A stretch of DNA of 64,000 bases from contig CAJOCR010000001.1 of NCBI GenBank assembly GCA_905236755.1, positions 62,001 through 126,000 on the forward strand, read 5' to 3'. Positions 43,974-53,476 of the stretch are shown here, piece after piece. Both the position numbers and the translations under genes were made by a program. Position 1 is the stretch's first letter. The number at the start of each line of letters is the position of its first letter. This DNA is from an uncultured Prevotella sp. (lineage in GTDB: Bacteria > Bacteroidota > Bacteroidia > Bacteroidales > Bacteroidaceae). A model generated the notes under the pieces. It was given only the letters and a program-made list of their open reading frames with translations. It was not told where the DNA came from and ran no database searches.

Positions 43974-46132
43974 TATGGTATTACTTTAAAACGGATGCGG
44001 AAACTATGAGATTGTTCATCCCAGTTTGTGCCAAGCATTTCGAAACGGCCTATCTGTCCTGTTGAACGAACATGTTTGCCTATGCATGGACAGATGTCGT
44101 AGTTGCCGATACGCACTATTCGGAGCATTTCGCTTGCATCGTCTGGAAGACGGTCGAGGCTTATTCCTTCAGGAATATTGTTACGATCAACGAAATCGTA
44201 GCTCACTTCCATGTCTTCTTCAATAAGACGATTCATCTCTCTTTCTATAGTCTTCTCTTCCTGACGTGATGGCTTATGGTCAAGAATATAACTAATCTTA
44301 CTTTTCTTTCGTTCGATATGTGCATTGTTGCTTCGTGAGCAACCAAACATTCTACTCATGAGTTGGTTAAGTAGATGCTCTGCTGTATGCGCAGGAGGGA
44401 ACTCGTCTTTATGATGCTCGTTGAGCAAAAAAGCGTTATCGTCCATATTGATATTGAATTTATATATTCGTCCGTTGTTTGCATCAATATTTATTGGCCA
44501 TTGCTTGTCTTTCTGCAGTTCAACAACAGCAGATTCTCCAGATATAAGGTCGGTGACAGATATTCTTTTTTCTGGTATTTCCAGAAAGTCGAATGCGTGT
44601 TCTGGAATATTAACCTTGATATTTACTGGCTCATCTGAGAAGTTTACAACAACGAAAAGCACTTCGTTATCTTTTTTACGTATGAAAGCATACTGATGAT
44701 ATGTGTCGAAATCGGGATTGTTGTTGTTTACATACATCAAGTCGAAGGTTTCGCCATCAATAGCTTTTTCGCGTGTAGCAATGTTCAGAATGTTGAGATA
44801 CTGAATAGCAAGCTGTCGTTCTGCTGGTGTAAGCAACTGACGATCAGAGTATGCACGACTAAGTGTGTCGGGAGCCCAATAATCAAATATTGTTGTACGG
44901 CCGTCTATACCGCTATAGCCTTCTTTATCCATACCGCGTTCGCCGAACTCTTGTCCGCTGTACACCATAAACGGATTATTGCGGAATAGAGCGCTAAACA
45001 TAACAGCAGGTATTGCTTTCTGTGCTTTCCTTGCAAAGAAATCGCTGGCTATTCGTTGCTCGTCGTGATTTTCAAGGAAATAAAGCATGTGTTCCTTGAT
45101 ATCGTCTGTTTGTTGCCATTGATATGTTATGTTGGATGCTGACTGTTCTCCACGGATGATTCCTCTTAGTGCATCATACATTCCTACCTTATCATATAGG
45201 AAGTCGAAACCTGCTGCAATATAGGTACGATATTGGTTAGGATCGTAAACCTCGCCAATGAAGATGATATGAGGATATTGCTCTTTTACTGCTTTGGTTG
45301 CGTAAGTCCAAAAAGCATCAGGTACCATTTCTGCCATATCACAACGGAAAGCGTCGATGCCTTTCTCTGCCCAAAAGAGCAGAATGTCTAACATCTTTTT
45401 CCATGTGTCAGGGATAGGGGAGAAATGATAGCTACGGCCATTGGTGTCGCAGTAGTCAACACCATAGTTGAGTTTTATTGTTTCATACCAGTCATTGCGT
45501 TGTGGCTTTGATGAGAATTGGTCATTTCCTGTTGCTCGTGCTGGCGACTCTACATAAGCACCATCATTGCTTATTATGGTGTTGCCCTGTAATACATTTC
45601 CGAGGTCGAGGTGTTCCTTACAGTAATAGAAATTATTGCTGGTGGAGAACTGCATATCGGTATTGTCGAATTCTCCAAGATCGTGTGTTCCTGCAGGTTT
45701 GCAGATAGAATGATATTCTCGTGCTACATGGTTGGGTACAAAATCCATTATGACCTTCATGCCTACCTTATGCGTGCGTTCTATAAGCTGTTCCCATTCC
45801 TGCATACGGTTTTTCACGACAACAGCAAGGTCTGGGTCAACATCGTAATAGTCGGTAATGGCGTAGGCTGAACCAGCTTTTCCTTTTACTATTTCAGCAT
45901 GTTGACGAGGTATTCCATAACGACTGTAGTCGGTAGTTGTGGCATGACGGATGACACCTGTATACCATATATGAGTAAAGCCCATCGCATGAATTCTATT
46001 CAGCGTGGGCTCATCAAAGTTGTGGAACTTTCCACATCCGTTTTCTTCAATCGTACCATTCTCTTTGCGAGTAGTGTTACGATTGCCAAACAGACGTGGA
46101 AGAACCTGATATATTGTTATCTTTTTATTCAT
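43973..46132 (-). CDS. GH13 alpha-amylase-type protein fused to an AlaX-like tRNA-editing domain
   Basis: 719 residues in one uninterrupted frame. Residues 1-562 are a GH13 glycoside hydrolase without signal peptide: region I D130-FVPNH, nucleophile D265 in AFRCDMA, acid/base E294 in FIGEVYD, D357 in FLENHDE, and a beta-sandwich tail ending GRIYKFNI. Residues 563-719 look like a whole AlaX/threonyl-alanyl editing protein, starting MDDNAFLLNEHHKDEF, with the zinc motifs H582-TAE-H586 and C683-IGK-H687. The M563 junction looks like an old start codon, suggesting fusion by loss of a stop. Overlaps fabD upstream and the flavodoxin gene downstream by TAATG. A cytosolic amylase and a mischarged-tRNA deacylase have no obvious joint job. 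Confidence 0.85.
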   Translation of the reverse strand: MNKKITIYQVLPRLFGNRNTTRKENGTIEENGCGKFHNFDEPTLNRIHAMGFTHIWYTGVIRHATTTDYSRYGIPRQHAEIVKGKAGSAYAITDYYDVDPDLAVVVKNRMQEWEQLIERTHKVGMKVIMDFVPNHVAREYHSICKPAGTHDLGEFDNTDMQFSTSNNFYYCKEHLDLGNVLQGNTIISNDGAYVESPARATGNDQFSSKPQRNDWYETIKLNYGVDYCDTNGRSYHFSPIPDTWKKMLDILLFWAEKGIDAFRCDMAEMVPDAFWTYATKAVKEQYPHIIFIGEVYDPNQYRTYIAAGFDFLYDKVGMYDALRGIIRGEQSASNITYQWQQTDDIKEHMLYFLENHDEQRIASDFFARKAQKAIPAVMFSALFRNNPFMVYSGQEFGERGMDKEGYSGIDGRTTIFDYWAPDTLSRAYSDRQLLTPAERQLAIQYLNILNIATREKAIDGETFDLMYVNNNNPDFDTYHQYAFIRKKDNEVLFVVVNFSDEPVNIKVNIPEHAFDFLEIPEKRISVTDLISGESAVVELQKDKQWPINIDANNGRIYKFNINMDDNAFLLNEHHKDEFPPAHTAEHLLNQLMSRMFGCSRSNNAHIERKKSKISYILDHKPSRQEEKTIEREMNRLIEEDMEVSYDFVDRNNIPEGISLDRLPDDASEMLRIVRIGNYDICPCIGKHVRSTGQIGRFEMLGTNWDEQSHSFRIRFKVIP

Positions 46133-47019
46133 TATGCGATACCGTGAGCACTTACGGTCTTATCAATACGACCAATCATACCCTGCAAAGCCTTACCAGG
46201 ACCACACTCTGTGAAGTCATCGGCACCATCAGCAATCATGTTCTGAACTGATGCTGTCCAACGAACGCTGCTTGTGAGCTGAGCAATGAGGTTAGCTTTG
46301 ATCTGTGCAGGATCAGTGTATGGCTTAGCGTCAACATTCTGATATACTGGACATTTTGGAGTAGAGAACTCTACCTTCTCGATAGCAGCCTCGAGCTCGT
46401 CTTTTGCGTTCTGCATAAGAGGAGAGTGGAAACCACCGCTTACTGGCAATGGGAGAGCACGCTTAGCACCTGCTGCCTTGAGAGCCTCGCAAGCCTTGTT
46501 GATAGCGTCAGTATTACCAGAGATAACAAGCTGACCTGGGCAGTTGTAGTTTGCTGGGATTACGATGCAATCAGGAGTAGAAACTTCCTTGCAAACTTCC
46601 TCAACCTTCTCATCAGGCAGACCAATGATAGCAGCCATTGTACCAGGGTTAGCCTCGCAGCACTTCTGCATAGCGTTAGCACGGGCAGCAACAAGACGAA
46701 GACCGTCTTCGAAGCTAAGAGCACCTGCAGCAACAAGAGCAGAGAACTCACCAAGAGAGTGACCTGCTGTCATAGCTGGCTGGAAATCGTCGCCAAGGCA
46801 AAGAGCAGAGATTACACTATGAAGGAATACAGCAGGCTGAGTAACTTTTGTTTCCTTGAGTTGCTCGGCTGTACCGTTGAACATTATTTCTGTGATCTTG
46901 AAACCAAGAATCTCGTCAGCCTTATCGAAGAGTTCTTTTGCCAATGAATTGTTTTCGTACAGGTCTTTACCCATACCTACGAACTGAGATCCCTGTCCTG
47001 GGAATACAAATGCTTTCAT
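46132..47019 (-). CDS. fabD: Malonyl-CoA:ACP transacylase
   Basis: 295 residues. Loads malonyl groups onto acyl carrier protein for fatty acid synthesis. FVFPGQGSQFVGMG at the start, nucleophile S88 in AGHSLGEFSALV, catalytic His in VSGGFHSPLM, and the C-terminal QNMIADGADDFTECGPGKAL. First gene of a three-gene set; its TAA shares a base with the ATG of the amylase/AlaX gene. Confidence 0.96.
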   Translation of the reverse strand: MKAFVFPGQGSQFVGMGKDLYENNSLAKELFDKADEILGFKITEIMFNGTAEQLKETKVTQPAVFLHSVISALCLGDDFQPAMTAGHSLGEFSALVAAGALSFEDGLRLVAARANAMQKCCEANPGTMAAIIGLPDEKVEEVCKEVSTPDCIVIPANYNCPGQLVISGNTDAINKACEALKAAGAKRALPLPVSGGFHSPLMQNAKDELEAAIEKVEFSTPKCPVYQNVDAKPYTDPAQIKANLIAQLTSSVRWTASVQNMIADGADDFTECGPGKALQGMIGRIDKTVSAHGIA

Positions 47020-47068
47020 TTCTTTATCTTTTAATAGTTATTCTTTATACCTATATTATAATTGAGTA

Positions 47069-47099
47069 CAAAGTTAGTGCAAACGAGTGGAATATCAAA
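47069..47099 (-). promoter_or_regulatory. Promoter of the fabD-amylase/AlaX-flavodoxin operon
   Basis: On the minus strand: TTTG (47099-47096), 19 bp, TAACTTTG (47076-47069), 49 bp before the fabD ATG. Confidence 0.8.
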
Positions 47100-47147
47100 A
47101 TAAAACTTGTTTTAATTTTGTATTCCAGAGTGCAGCCAATCTTCAGC

Positions 47148-47233
47148 GAAGCTAAAGGTAATAAAAAATGTGGAATGTGGAGTGTGGAATTATTTCTCCT
47201 CCCCTTATGAGGAGGTCGGGAGGAGATGGATTT
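47148..47233 (+). repeat. Palindromic intergenic repeat, copy 2 (long form)
   Basis: Starts with AAAGGTAATAAAAAATGTGG, two GTGGA(A/G)TGTGGA units, then CTCCTCCCC-TTATGA-GGAGG and TCGGGAGGAG. The same order of blocks appears inverted at 56945-57006. Confidence 0.6.
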
Positions 47234-47260
47234 CAATCTCGAAGTTTTCTTCGTGATTGG

Positions 47261-47295
47261 CCCTCTCCCTGCAGGGGAGAGCGGGAAGAGAGGTC
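47261..47295 (+). repeat. GC-rich palindromic repeat, copy 3
   Basis: CTCTCCC-TGCA-GGGGAGAG followed by CGGGAAGAGAGG, 28 bp after copy 2 and ending at the stop codon of the NUDIX gene. Confidence 0.55.
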
Positions 47296-47791
47296 AGAAA
47301 TACTTCTTGTACTCACTTTCGAAATTTGGTGTAAACACACCTTTTCCCATATTGTTGAGTATTTCTTCCTTTGTCCAGAAGCGACCGCCTGCAAGTTCTT
47401 CGGCACTTGGTTTTACCTCGCCGTCGTAAGTTGTTTTATGGACATAAACCAATTCACGCTCACGAGAGCTTTCAAAAACATAGTGTCCAAGCGATTCTGG
47501 GATGAAATCAGTAATACCCAATTCTTCGCTTACTTCACGTTTTAGAGCTTGCTCTACATTTTCTCCAAGATCAATATGTCCGCCACATGCAGTATCCCAT
47601 TTGTCGGGTTGTATGTCTTTCCAAGCAGGACGGTGTTGTAGATATAGTTCGCCTTTAGAATTAAATAGATGTAGATGAACTACAGGATGAAGAACCTTGC
47701 TGCCATCATGAGCTTTGCCTCGGCTGATGGCTCCAAGGATATTGCCGTCTTCATCTACTATAGGAAACTGTTCGTTTTGATTATCTGTCAT
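47294..47791 (-). CDS. NUDIX hydrolase, IPP-isomerase-like branch
   Basis: 165 residues. Nudix box G-x5-E-x7-RE-V-x-EE-LG (GGHIDLGENVEQALKREVSE). The surrounding VHLHLFNSKGELYLQHRP and WDTACGGH match the YfcD/isopentenyl-diphosphate-isomerase-like subfamily. Likely hydrolyses a nucleoside diphosphate derivative or acts on an isoprenoid diphosphate. Its start lies 5 bp after the ispE stop on the same strand, an operon link that makes isoprenoid metabolism plausible but unproven. Confidence 0.82.
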   Translation of the reverse strand: MTDNQNEQFPIVDEDGNILGAISRGKAHDGSKVLHPVVHLHLFNSKGELYLQHRPAWKDIQPDKWDTACGGHIDLGENVEQALKREVSEELGITDFIPESLGHYVFESSRERELVYVHKTTYDGEVKPSAEELAGGRFWTKEEILNNMGKGVFTPNFESEYKKYF

Positions 47792-47796
47792 TTGAT

Positions 47797-48636
47797 TTAT
47801 AGCTTTTCAATTGCGTAAAACATGTTAGGGAATTCCTTCGAGATGCCTATAGGATTCGTTCGGAATAAACCGAAGAGCGAAGAGCCACTTCCTGACATGG
47901 CTGCATACACGGCACCCATATCATATAGTTTCTCTTTTATTGCCTTCAGTTCAGGGTGCATCTTGAAAACAGGAACTTCGAAATCGTTCTTCAGTTCGCC
48001 TTTCCATGTCTCTATTGGTTGACGCACAATGTCTCTACAGTTTTTAGCAGGCTTGCTGCATGTTATTTGTGCATAAGCCTCTTTGGTGCTAACGGCAACA
48101 TTGGGTTTTACTATAGCAATATAATATCCGTTTAGATTACCTTGTGGACCATCAACGGGTTCAAGAATATCACCAATACCTGTGGCATATGAAGGCTCTG
48201 CTGTGATGAAGAAAGCACAATCGGCACCTAATTTAGCTGCATAGCGTTCCATTTCGGCATTACCAATATTCAGGCGGAAACGCTCGTCAAGCAGTCTTAT
48301 CATAAAAGCAGCATCACTCGAACCGCCACCTAATCCAGCCTGAGAAGGGATGTGTTTGAAGAGATGGGCGTGAACACGAGGAAGCTTATAGTCTTTTGCT
48401 AAAAGATTGTATGCTTTTACTACAAGATTGTCGCTTTCGTTACATTCAACAGCATTGCCTGTTACCTTCAGGTCGCAGTCTAATGTGGATGGGAATTTCT
48501 CATCCATATATTTAATTTCGAGAGCATCGTAAAGAGGAACTGGATAAAAAACAGTTTCAATGGTGTGATAACCGTTTTCTAAAACTCCTGTTATATTCAA
48601 TCCAAGATTAATCTTGGCGCATGGAAACGTAATCAT
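47797..48636 (-). CDS. ispE: 4-diphosphocytidyl-2-C-methyl-D-erythritol kinase
   Basis: 279 residues. GHMP kinase of the MEP isoprenoid pathway. CAKINLGLNITGVLENGYH at the N-terminus (substrate site), the ATP loop AGLGGGSSDAAF, and AMSGSGSSLFG near the C-terminus. Divergent from dnaB, followed by the NUDIX gene. Confidence 0.95.
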   Translation of the reverse strand: MITFPCAKINLGLNITGVLENGYHTIETVFYPVPLYDALEIKYMDEKFPSTLDCDLKVTGNAVECNESDNLVVKAYNLLAKDYKLPRVHAHLFKHIPSQAGLGGGSSDAAFMIRLLDERFRLNIGNAEMERYAAKLGADCAFFITAEPSYATGIGDILEPVDGPQGNLNGYYIAIVKPNVAVSTKEAYAQITCSKPAKNCRDIVRQPIETWKGELKNDFEVPVFKMHPELKAIKEKLYDMGAVYAAMSGSGSSLFGLFRTNPIGISKEFPNMFYAIEKL

Positions 48637-48662
48637 AGTTCTTTTACTATTTAGTTATACCA

Positions 48663-48670
48663 CAAAATTA
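48663..48670 (-). promoter_or_regulatory. Promoter -7 element of ispE
   Basis: TAATTTTG on the minus strand, 26 bp before the ispE ATG. No good -33 partner is seen. Confidence 0.4.
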
Positions 48671-48714
48671 CAAAAAATATATAAACTACAGAATCGAAAC
48701 CCAAAACTTTTTTC

Positions 48715-48722
48715 TATCTTTG
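48715..48722 (+). promoter_or_regulatory. Promoter -7 element of dnaB
   Basis: TATCTTTG, 19 bp before the dnaB ATG at 48742. Transcription would start about 13 nt before the ATG, so the leader is very short. Confidence 0.55.
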
Positions 48723-48741
48723 TAAGCAAAACAACGAAATA

Positions 48742-50277
48742 ATGCCAGAAAAGAATAGTTCAAATAGTAGAAAGCGTCGTACTTCGGCGCCAATAGATCC
48801 AACGTATGGTCATCTGCAACCACAAGCAACAGAGATAGAAAAAGCTGTGCTTGGTGCGGTAATGATAGATAAAGATGCCTTTTCTATAATCTCAGAGATT
48901 ATCCGTCCTGAGAGTTTTTATGAGCCACGTCATCAAAAGATATATGCTGCTGTGCAAGCCCTTAATATGAGTGAGCGACCAGTAGATATCATGACTGTGA
49001 CCGAGGAATTGCGTCATGAAGGTACGCTTGAGGATGTTGGTGGCCCAGGCTATATTCTTGAGATCAGTTCAAAGGTTGCTTCATCAGCCAATGTAGAATA
49101 TCATGCACATATCCTTGCTCAGAAATTCCTTGCACGTCAGCTTATTCAGTTTGCAAGTAGAATAGAGGAGAAGGCTTTTGACGAAACGGCCGATATTGAC
49201 GAGTTGATGCAGGAAGCAGAGGGAAGTCTGTTTGAGATTTCTCAGAAGAACATGAAAACCGACTACACACAGATTGACCCAGTGTTGCAACAGGCGGTAG
49301 ATATTCTTCAGAAAGCATCGCAGAATACTTCTGGTTTGACAGGTATTCCTACTGGATTTACTGATCTTGATGATATGACCAGTGGTTGGCAGCCTTCCGA
49401 CCTTATTATTCTTGCTGGTCGTCCTGCGATGGGTAAAACATCGTTTGCATTGAGTTTGGCAAAGAATATTGCCGTTGACTATCGTAATCCTATAGCGTTC
49501 TTCTCTCTTGAAATGAACAACGTTCAGCTTGTAAACCGTTTAATTTCAAACACGTGCGAAATCTCAGGTCACAAGATTCTGAACGGTCAGCTTAATCCTG
49601 CAGAGTGGGAACGCTTGGATAAGAACTTGCGAAAGCTTACAGGTGCACCTATTTATGTAGATGACACACCTGGTTTGAGTGTTTTTGAACTTAGAACTAA
49701 AGCCCGCCGATTGGTAAGAGAGAAAGGAATTAAGATAATAATGATTGACTACCTGCAGCTTATGAATGCTGCCGGTATGCGTTTCAATAACCGTCAGGAA
49801 GAGGTTTCAACTATCTCACGTTCTCTTAAAGGATTGGCTAAAGAGTTGGATATTCCAATCATTGCTTTGTCACAGTTAAGTCGTAACGTAGAAAACCGTG
49901 AAGGTCTTGAAGGAAAACGTCCACAGCTGTCTGACTTGCGTGAGTCAGGAGCTATTGAGCAGGATGCCGACATGGTACTCTTTGTTCACCGTCCAGAATA
50001 CTATCATATCTATCAGGATGAAAAGGGTAACGACCTTCATGGTATGGCTCAGATTATTATTGCTAAACACCGTAAGGGTGCTACAGGCGATGTGTTGCTT
50101 AGTTTCCGTGGTGAATACACACGTTTTGAGAATCGTGAAGATGGCTATATAGCCCCAATGCCTCCAACAGAAGGTGGTGAGATTCTTGGTTCTAAGATGA
50201 ACGGCAGTAATGCACCAATGCCTGATTTTGATCCGTTTGCTGGTATGCCAATGGGTGGCCCTGATGCGCCATTCTAA
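48742..50277 (+). CDS. dnaB: Replicative DNA helicase
   Basis: 511 residues. Hexameric helicase that unwinds DNA at the replication fork. N-terminal domain EKAVLGAVMIDKDAFSIISE, RecA-like domain with Walker A AGRPAMGKTS, IAFFSLEMNN, Walker B IIMIDYLQLM, LKGLAKELDIPIIALSQLSR, and SDLRESGAIEQDADMV. A Gly/Met/Pro-rich tail follows the helicase core. No intein or insertion interrupts it. Confidence 0.97.
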   Translation: MPEKNSSNSRKRRTSAPIDPTYGHLQPQATEIEKAVLGAVMIDKDAFSIISEIIRPESFYEPRHQKIYAAVQALNMSERPVDIMTVTEELRHEGTLEDVGGPGYILEISSKVASSANVEYHAHILAQKFLARQLIQFASRIEEKAFDETADIDELMQEAEGSLFEISQKNMKTDYTQIDPVLQQAVDILQKASQNTSGLTGIPTGFTDLDDMTSGWQPSDLIILAGRPAMGKTSFALSLAKNIAVDYRNPIAFFSLEMNNVQLVNRLISNTCEISGHKILNGQLNPAEWERLDKNLRKLTGAPIYVDDTPGLSVFELRTKARRLVREKGIKIIMIDYLQLMNAAGMRFNNRQEEVSTISRSLKGLAKELDIPIIALSQLSRNVENREGLEGKRPQLSDLRESGAIEQDADMVLFVHRPEYYHIYQDEKGNDLHGMAQIIIAKHRKGATGDVLLSFRGEYTRFENREDGYIAPMPPTEGGEILGSKMNGSNAPMPDFDPFAGMPMGGPDAPF

Positions 50278-50337
50278 GCAAAAGTTAGATAAAAAGTAGC
50301 AAATCGAAAGAAAATAACTCAAAAAACTTACAATTTC

Positions 50338-50369
50338 TTTGCTCAGTTCAAAAACTATCGTTATCTTTG
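50338..50369 (+). promoter_or_regulatory. Promoter of the leu operon
   Basis: TTTG at 50338-50341, 20 bp, TATCTTTG at 50362-50369. The transcript should start near 50376, 21 nt before the leader peptide ATG. Confidence 0.8.
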
Positions 50370-50396
50370 CACTTGTGTTTAAAGAGACGATAAGAT

Positions 50397-50480
50397 ATGA
50401 GCAACTCTATTAATATACTAAGCATTATTATTCGAATTCGACTACAGAAAATAGTTGGAAGTGGTAAGGTGCGTATATGA
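50397..50480 (+). CDS. Leader peptide of the leu operon
   Basis: 27 codons, MSNSINILSIIIRIRLQKIV then GSGKVRI and TGA. It contains eight Ile, two Leu and two Val codons, including three consecutive Ile codons (50424-50432), in a message with no other gene before leuA. It lies between the promoter and a terminator and has the layout of a branched-chain amino-acid attenuator peptide: slow translation when Ile or Leu is short should let leuA be transcribed. Confidence 0.75.
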   Translation: MSNSINILSIIIRIRLQKIVGSGKVRI

Positions 50481-50541
50481 TAGATGCTTTAAATGAATAA
50501 AGGCCTTTCTCACTTCCGTATGGAGTGTGGAAGGCTTTTTT
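50457..50541 (+). promoter_or_regulatory. Attenuator of the leu operon
   Basis: GGAAGTG (50457-50463), inside the leader coding region, is the exact complement of CACTTCC (50511-50517). The same CACTTCC also forms the upper stem of the terminator with GGAGTG (50522-50527). The two pairings exclude each other, as needed for an antiterminator/terminator switch. Confidence 0.72.
50499..50541 (+). terminator. Leader terminator before leuA
   Basis: Imperfect hairpin, arms about 50499-50517 and 50522-50536 (CACTTCC/GGAGTG at the tip, GCCTT/AAGGC at the base), followed by a T6 run and then TAATGACG. It ends 33 bp before the leuA ATG. Confidence 0.8.
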
Positions 50542-50573
50542 AATGACGTAACAATTAAAAAAACTATAATACA

Positions 50574-52073
50574 ATGAGCGATAGACTTTATATTTTTGAT
50601 ACCACCCTTCGTGATGGCGAACAAGTACCAGGCTGTCAGTTAAATACCGTAGAGAAAATACAGGTAGCTAAGCAGCTTGAACAGCTTGGTGTTGACGTTA
50701 TCGAAGCAGGTTTCCCTATCTCGAGCCCAGGTGATTTCAATTCTGTAGTTGAAATATCGAAAGCGGTCACATGGCCTACCATCTGTGCCCTTACACGTGC
50801 TGTGGAAAAAGATATTGATTGTGCAGCCGAGGCTTTGAAATGGGCAAAGAGAAAACGTATTCATACAGGTATAGGAACAAGCGACAGTCATATTAAATAT
50901 AAGTTTAATAGTAATCGTGACGAGATTATTGAGCGTGCTGTTCGTGCCGTGAAGTATGCTAAGAAATACGTTGAAGATGTAGAGTTCTATGCCGAAGATG
51001 CAGGTAGAACAGATAATGAATATCTCGCACGAGTTGTAGAAGCTGTAATCAAAGCTGGTGCTACAGTCGTTAATATTCCCGACACCACAGGTTACTGTCT
51101 GCCAGAGGAATATGGCAAGAAGATTAAATATTTAATGGAACATGTTGATGGTATAGACAGAGCGCAACTATCAACCCATTGTCATAATGATTTGGGCATG
51201 GCTACCGCTAACACTCTGCAAGGTGTGCTAAATGGCGCACGTCAGGTAGAGGTAACCATCAACGGTATTGGTGAGCGTGCGGGCAACACGTCACTCGAAG
51301 AGATAGCCATGATTCTTAAATGCCATAAGGGTATTGGTATTGACACCAACATTAATACAAGCAAGATTCTTCCTACATCGCGCATGGTTTCAAGTCTTAT
51401 GAATATGCCTGTTCAGCCAAATAAAGCTATTGTTGGACGTAACGCCTTTGCTCATTCAAGTGGTATTCATCAGGATGGTGTATTGAAGAATGTACAGACA
51501 TACGAGATTATCAATCCTAAGGATGTAGGTGTAAACGATAATGCTATTGTATTGACTGCTCGTTCGGGTCGTGCAGCTTTGAAATATCGTTTGGAAGTAA
51601 ATGGTGTTAAGGTTGATGATGAAGAGCGTTTGGATGCTTTGTATAAGCAATTCCTTGCATTAGCAGACAAGAAGAAAGAAGTTACAGACGATGATATTCT
51701 TATGCTTGCAGGAGCAGACAAAACAGCTTCACACAGCGTTAAACTTGATTACTTGCAGGTAACAACAGGTAAAGGTTTCAAGAGTGTTGCTTCTATTGGA
51801 TTGGATATTGCAGGTCAGAAGTTTGAAGAGAGTTCAACAGGTAATGGTCCTGTTGATGCAGCTATCTCAGCTCTGAAGAAGATTATTACGAAGAATATGA
51901 CTCTTAAAGAGTTTACTATCCAAGCTATAGACAAGGGTTCAGACGATATGGGCAAGGTACATATGCAGGTAGAATATGATGGTCATCTGTACTATGGTTT
52001 TGGTGCTGACACAGATATAGTAACAGCATCGGTAGAGGCTTATATTGATTGTATCAACAAGTTTAGAAATTAA
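50574..52073 (+). CDS. leuA: 2-isopropylmalate synthase
   Basis: 499 residues. Condenses acetyl-CoA with 2-ketoisovalerate, the first committed step to leucine. Catalytic barrel with [15 protein letters not shown], the metal ligands in [14 protein letters not shown], and [16 protein letters not shown]-terminal LeuA regulatory domain (from about 390, [15 protein letters not shown]) carries leucine feedback sensitivity. Preceded by the attenuator; leuC starts 9 bp after its stop. Confidence 0.96.
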   Translation: MSDRLYIFDTTLRDGEQVPGCQLNTVEKIQVAKQLEQLGVDVIEAGFPISSPGDFNSVVEISKAVTWPTICALTRAVEKDIDCAAEALKWAKRKRIHTGIGTSDSHIKYKFNSNRDEIIERAVRAVKYAKKYVEDVEFYAEDAGRTDNEYLARVVEAVIKAGATVVNIPDTTGYCLPEEYGKKIKYLMEHVDGIDRAQLSTHCHNDLGMATANTLQGVLNGARQVEVTINGIGERAGNTSLEEIAMILKCHKGIGIDTNINTSKILPTSRMVSSLMNMPVQPNKAIVGRNAFAHSSGIHQDGVLKNVQTYEIINPKDVGVNDNAIVLTARSGRAALKYRLEVNGVKVDDEERLDALYKQFLALADKKKEVTDDDILMLAGADKTASHSVKLDYLQVTTGKGFKSVASIGLDIAGQKFEESSTGNGPVDAAISALKKIITKNMTLKEFTIQAIDKGSDDMGKVHMQVEYDGHLYYGFGADTDIVTASVEAYIDCINKFRN

Positions 52074-52082
52074 AAATATTAT

Positions 52083-53474
52083 ATGAATACATTATTTGAT
52101 AAGATTTGGGATAAGCATGTTGTGCAGATGGTTGAAGACGGACCAACACAACTTTATATCGACCGTCTGTATTGTCATGAGGTGACAACAGCTCAGGCTT
52201 TTGAAGGACTTCGCAAGAGAAATCTTAAGGTTTTCCGTCCTGATCATGTTTTTGCTATGCCTGACCATAATACACAAACTCACGACCAGGATAAACCTAT
52301 TGCAGATCCTGTTGGTCGCAAGCAGGTTGAAACACTTGATAAGAACTGTGAGGAGTTTGGTGTTACTGAATTTAAATATAACACCAAGGACAATGGTATT
52401 ATTCATGTTGTAGGCCCAGAGAAAGGACTCTCACTTCCAGGTATGACCATTGTTTGTGGTGACTCACATACCTCTACCCATGGAGCAATGGGTGCTGTAG
52501 CCTTTGGTATTGGTACATCTGAGGTAGAGATGGTTCTTGCTTCACAATGTATTCTGCAACAGAAGCCAAAATCTATGCGTATCAACGTCAACGGAAAACT
52601 AAAAGAAGGTGTTACCGCAAAGGACGTGGCTCTTTATCTTATGAGTAAGCTCACAACATCAGGTGCTACAGGCTATTTTGTAGAGTATGCTGGCGATGTT
52701 GTTCGCGATATGACCATGGAAGGTCGTCTTACTCTTTGTAATCTTTCTATAGAAATGGGAGCTCGTGGAGGTTTCGTTGCTCCTGACGAAACAACATTTG
52801 AATATATCAAAGGTCGCGAGTATGCACCTAAGGGCGAAGAGTGGGATAAATGCGTAGAGTATTGGAAAACACTCAAGAGTGGCGATGATGCAGTCTTTGA
52901 CTGTGAGCTGAACTTTGACGCTGCTGATATAGAACCACGTATCACATACGGAACAAATCCTGGTATGGGTATTGGTATCACAGAGTGTGTGCCTACATTG
53001 GATGAGATTCCAGAAGAGGAGCAGGCTGGTTTCATGAAGTCGTTGAACTATATGGGACTAACACCAGGTGAGAAACTTGAAGGACATACTGTTGACTATG
53101 TGTTCCTTGGAGCATGTACAAATGGACGTATAGAAGACTTCCGTGCCTTTGCTTCTGTTGTTAAAGGAAAGCAGAAGGCTGCTAACGTAATTGCTTGGCT
53201 TGTACCTGGTTCTCATCTTGTTGCAAAGCAGATAAAGGAAGAGGGACTTGATACTATTCTTAAAGCTGCAGGCTTTGAGATTCGCCAGCCTGGTTGCTCA
53301 GCTTGTCTTGCCATGAACGATGATAAGATTCCTGCTGGCAAGTATTCGGTATCAACAAGCAACCGTAACTTTGAAGGTCGTCAGGGACCGGGTTCACGTA
53401 CCATCCTTGCGTCACCACTCACAGCAGCTGCTGCAGCAATAACAGGTAAAATCACAGATCCAAGAACATTGTAA
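52083..53474 (+). CDS. leuC: 3-isopropylmalate dehydratase, large subunit
   Basis: 463 residues. Aconitase-type isomerase that moves the hydroxyl group of isopropylmalate, and of citramalate in the CimA route. [4Fe-4S] ligands in FLGACTNGR and the pair in [30 protein letters not shown] is the conserved substrate segment. The leuD ATG is 2 bp after its stop. Confidence 0.97.
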   Translation: MNTLFDKIWDKHVVQMVEDGPTQLYIDRLYCHEVTTAQAFEGLRKRNLKVFRPDHVFAMPDHNTQTHDQDKPIADPVGRKQVETLDKNCEEFGVTEFKYNTKDNGIIHVVGPEKGLSLPGMTIVCGDSHTSTHGAMGAVAFGIGTSEVEMVLASQCILQQKPKSMRINVNGKLKEGVTAKDVALYLMSKLTTSGATGYFVEYAGDVVRDMTMEGRLTLCNLSIEMGARGGFVAPDETTFEYIKGREYAPKGEEWDKCVEYWKTLKSGDDAVFDCELNFDAADIEPRITYGTNPGMGIGITECVPTLDEIPEEEQAGFMKSLNYMGLTPGEKLEGHTVDYVFLGACTNGRIEDFRAFASVVKGKQKAANVIAWLVPGSHLVAKQIKEEGLDTILKAAGFEIRQPGCSACLAMNDDKIPAGKYSVSTSNRNFEGRQGPGSRTILASPLTAAAAAITGKITDPRTL

Positions 53475-53476
53475 TT

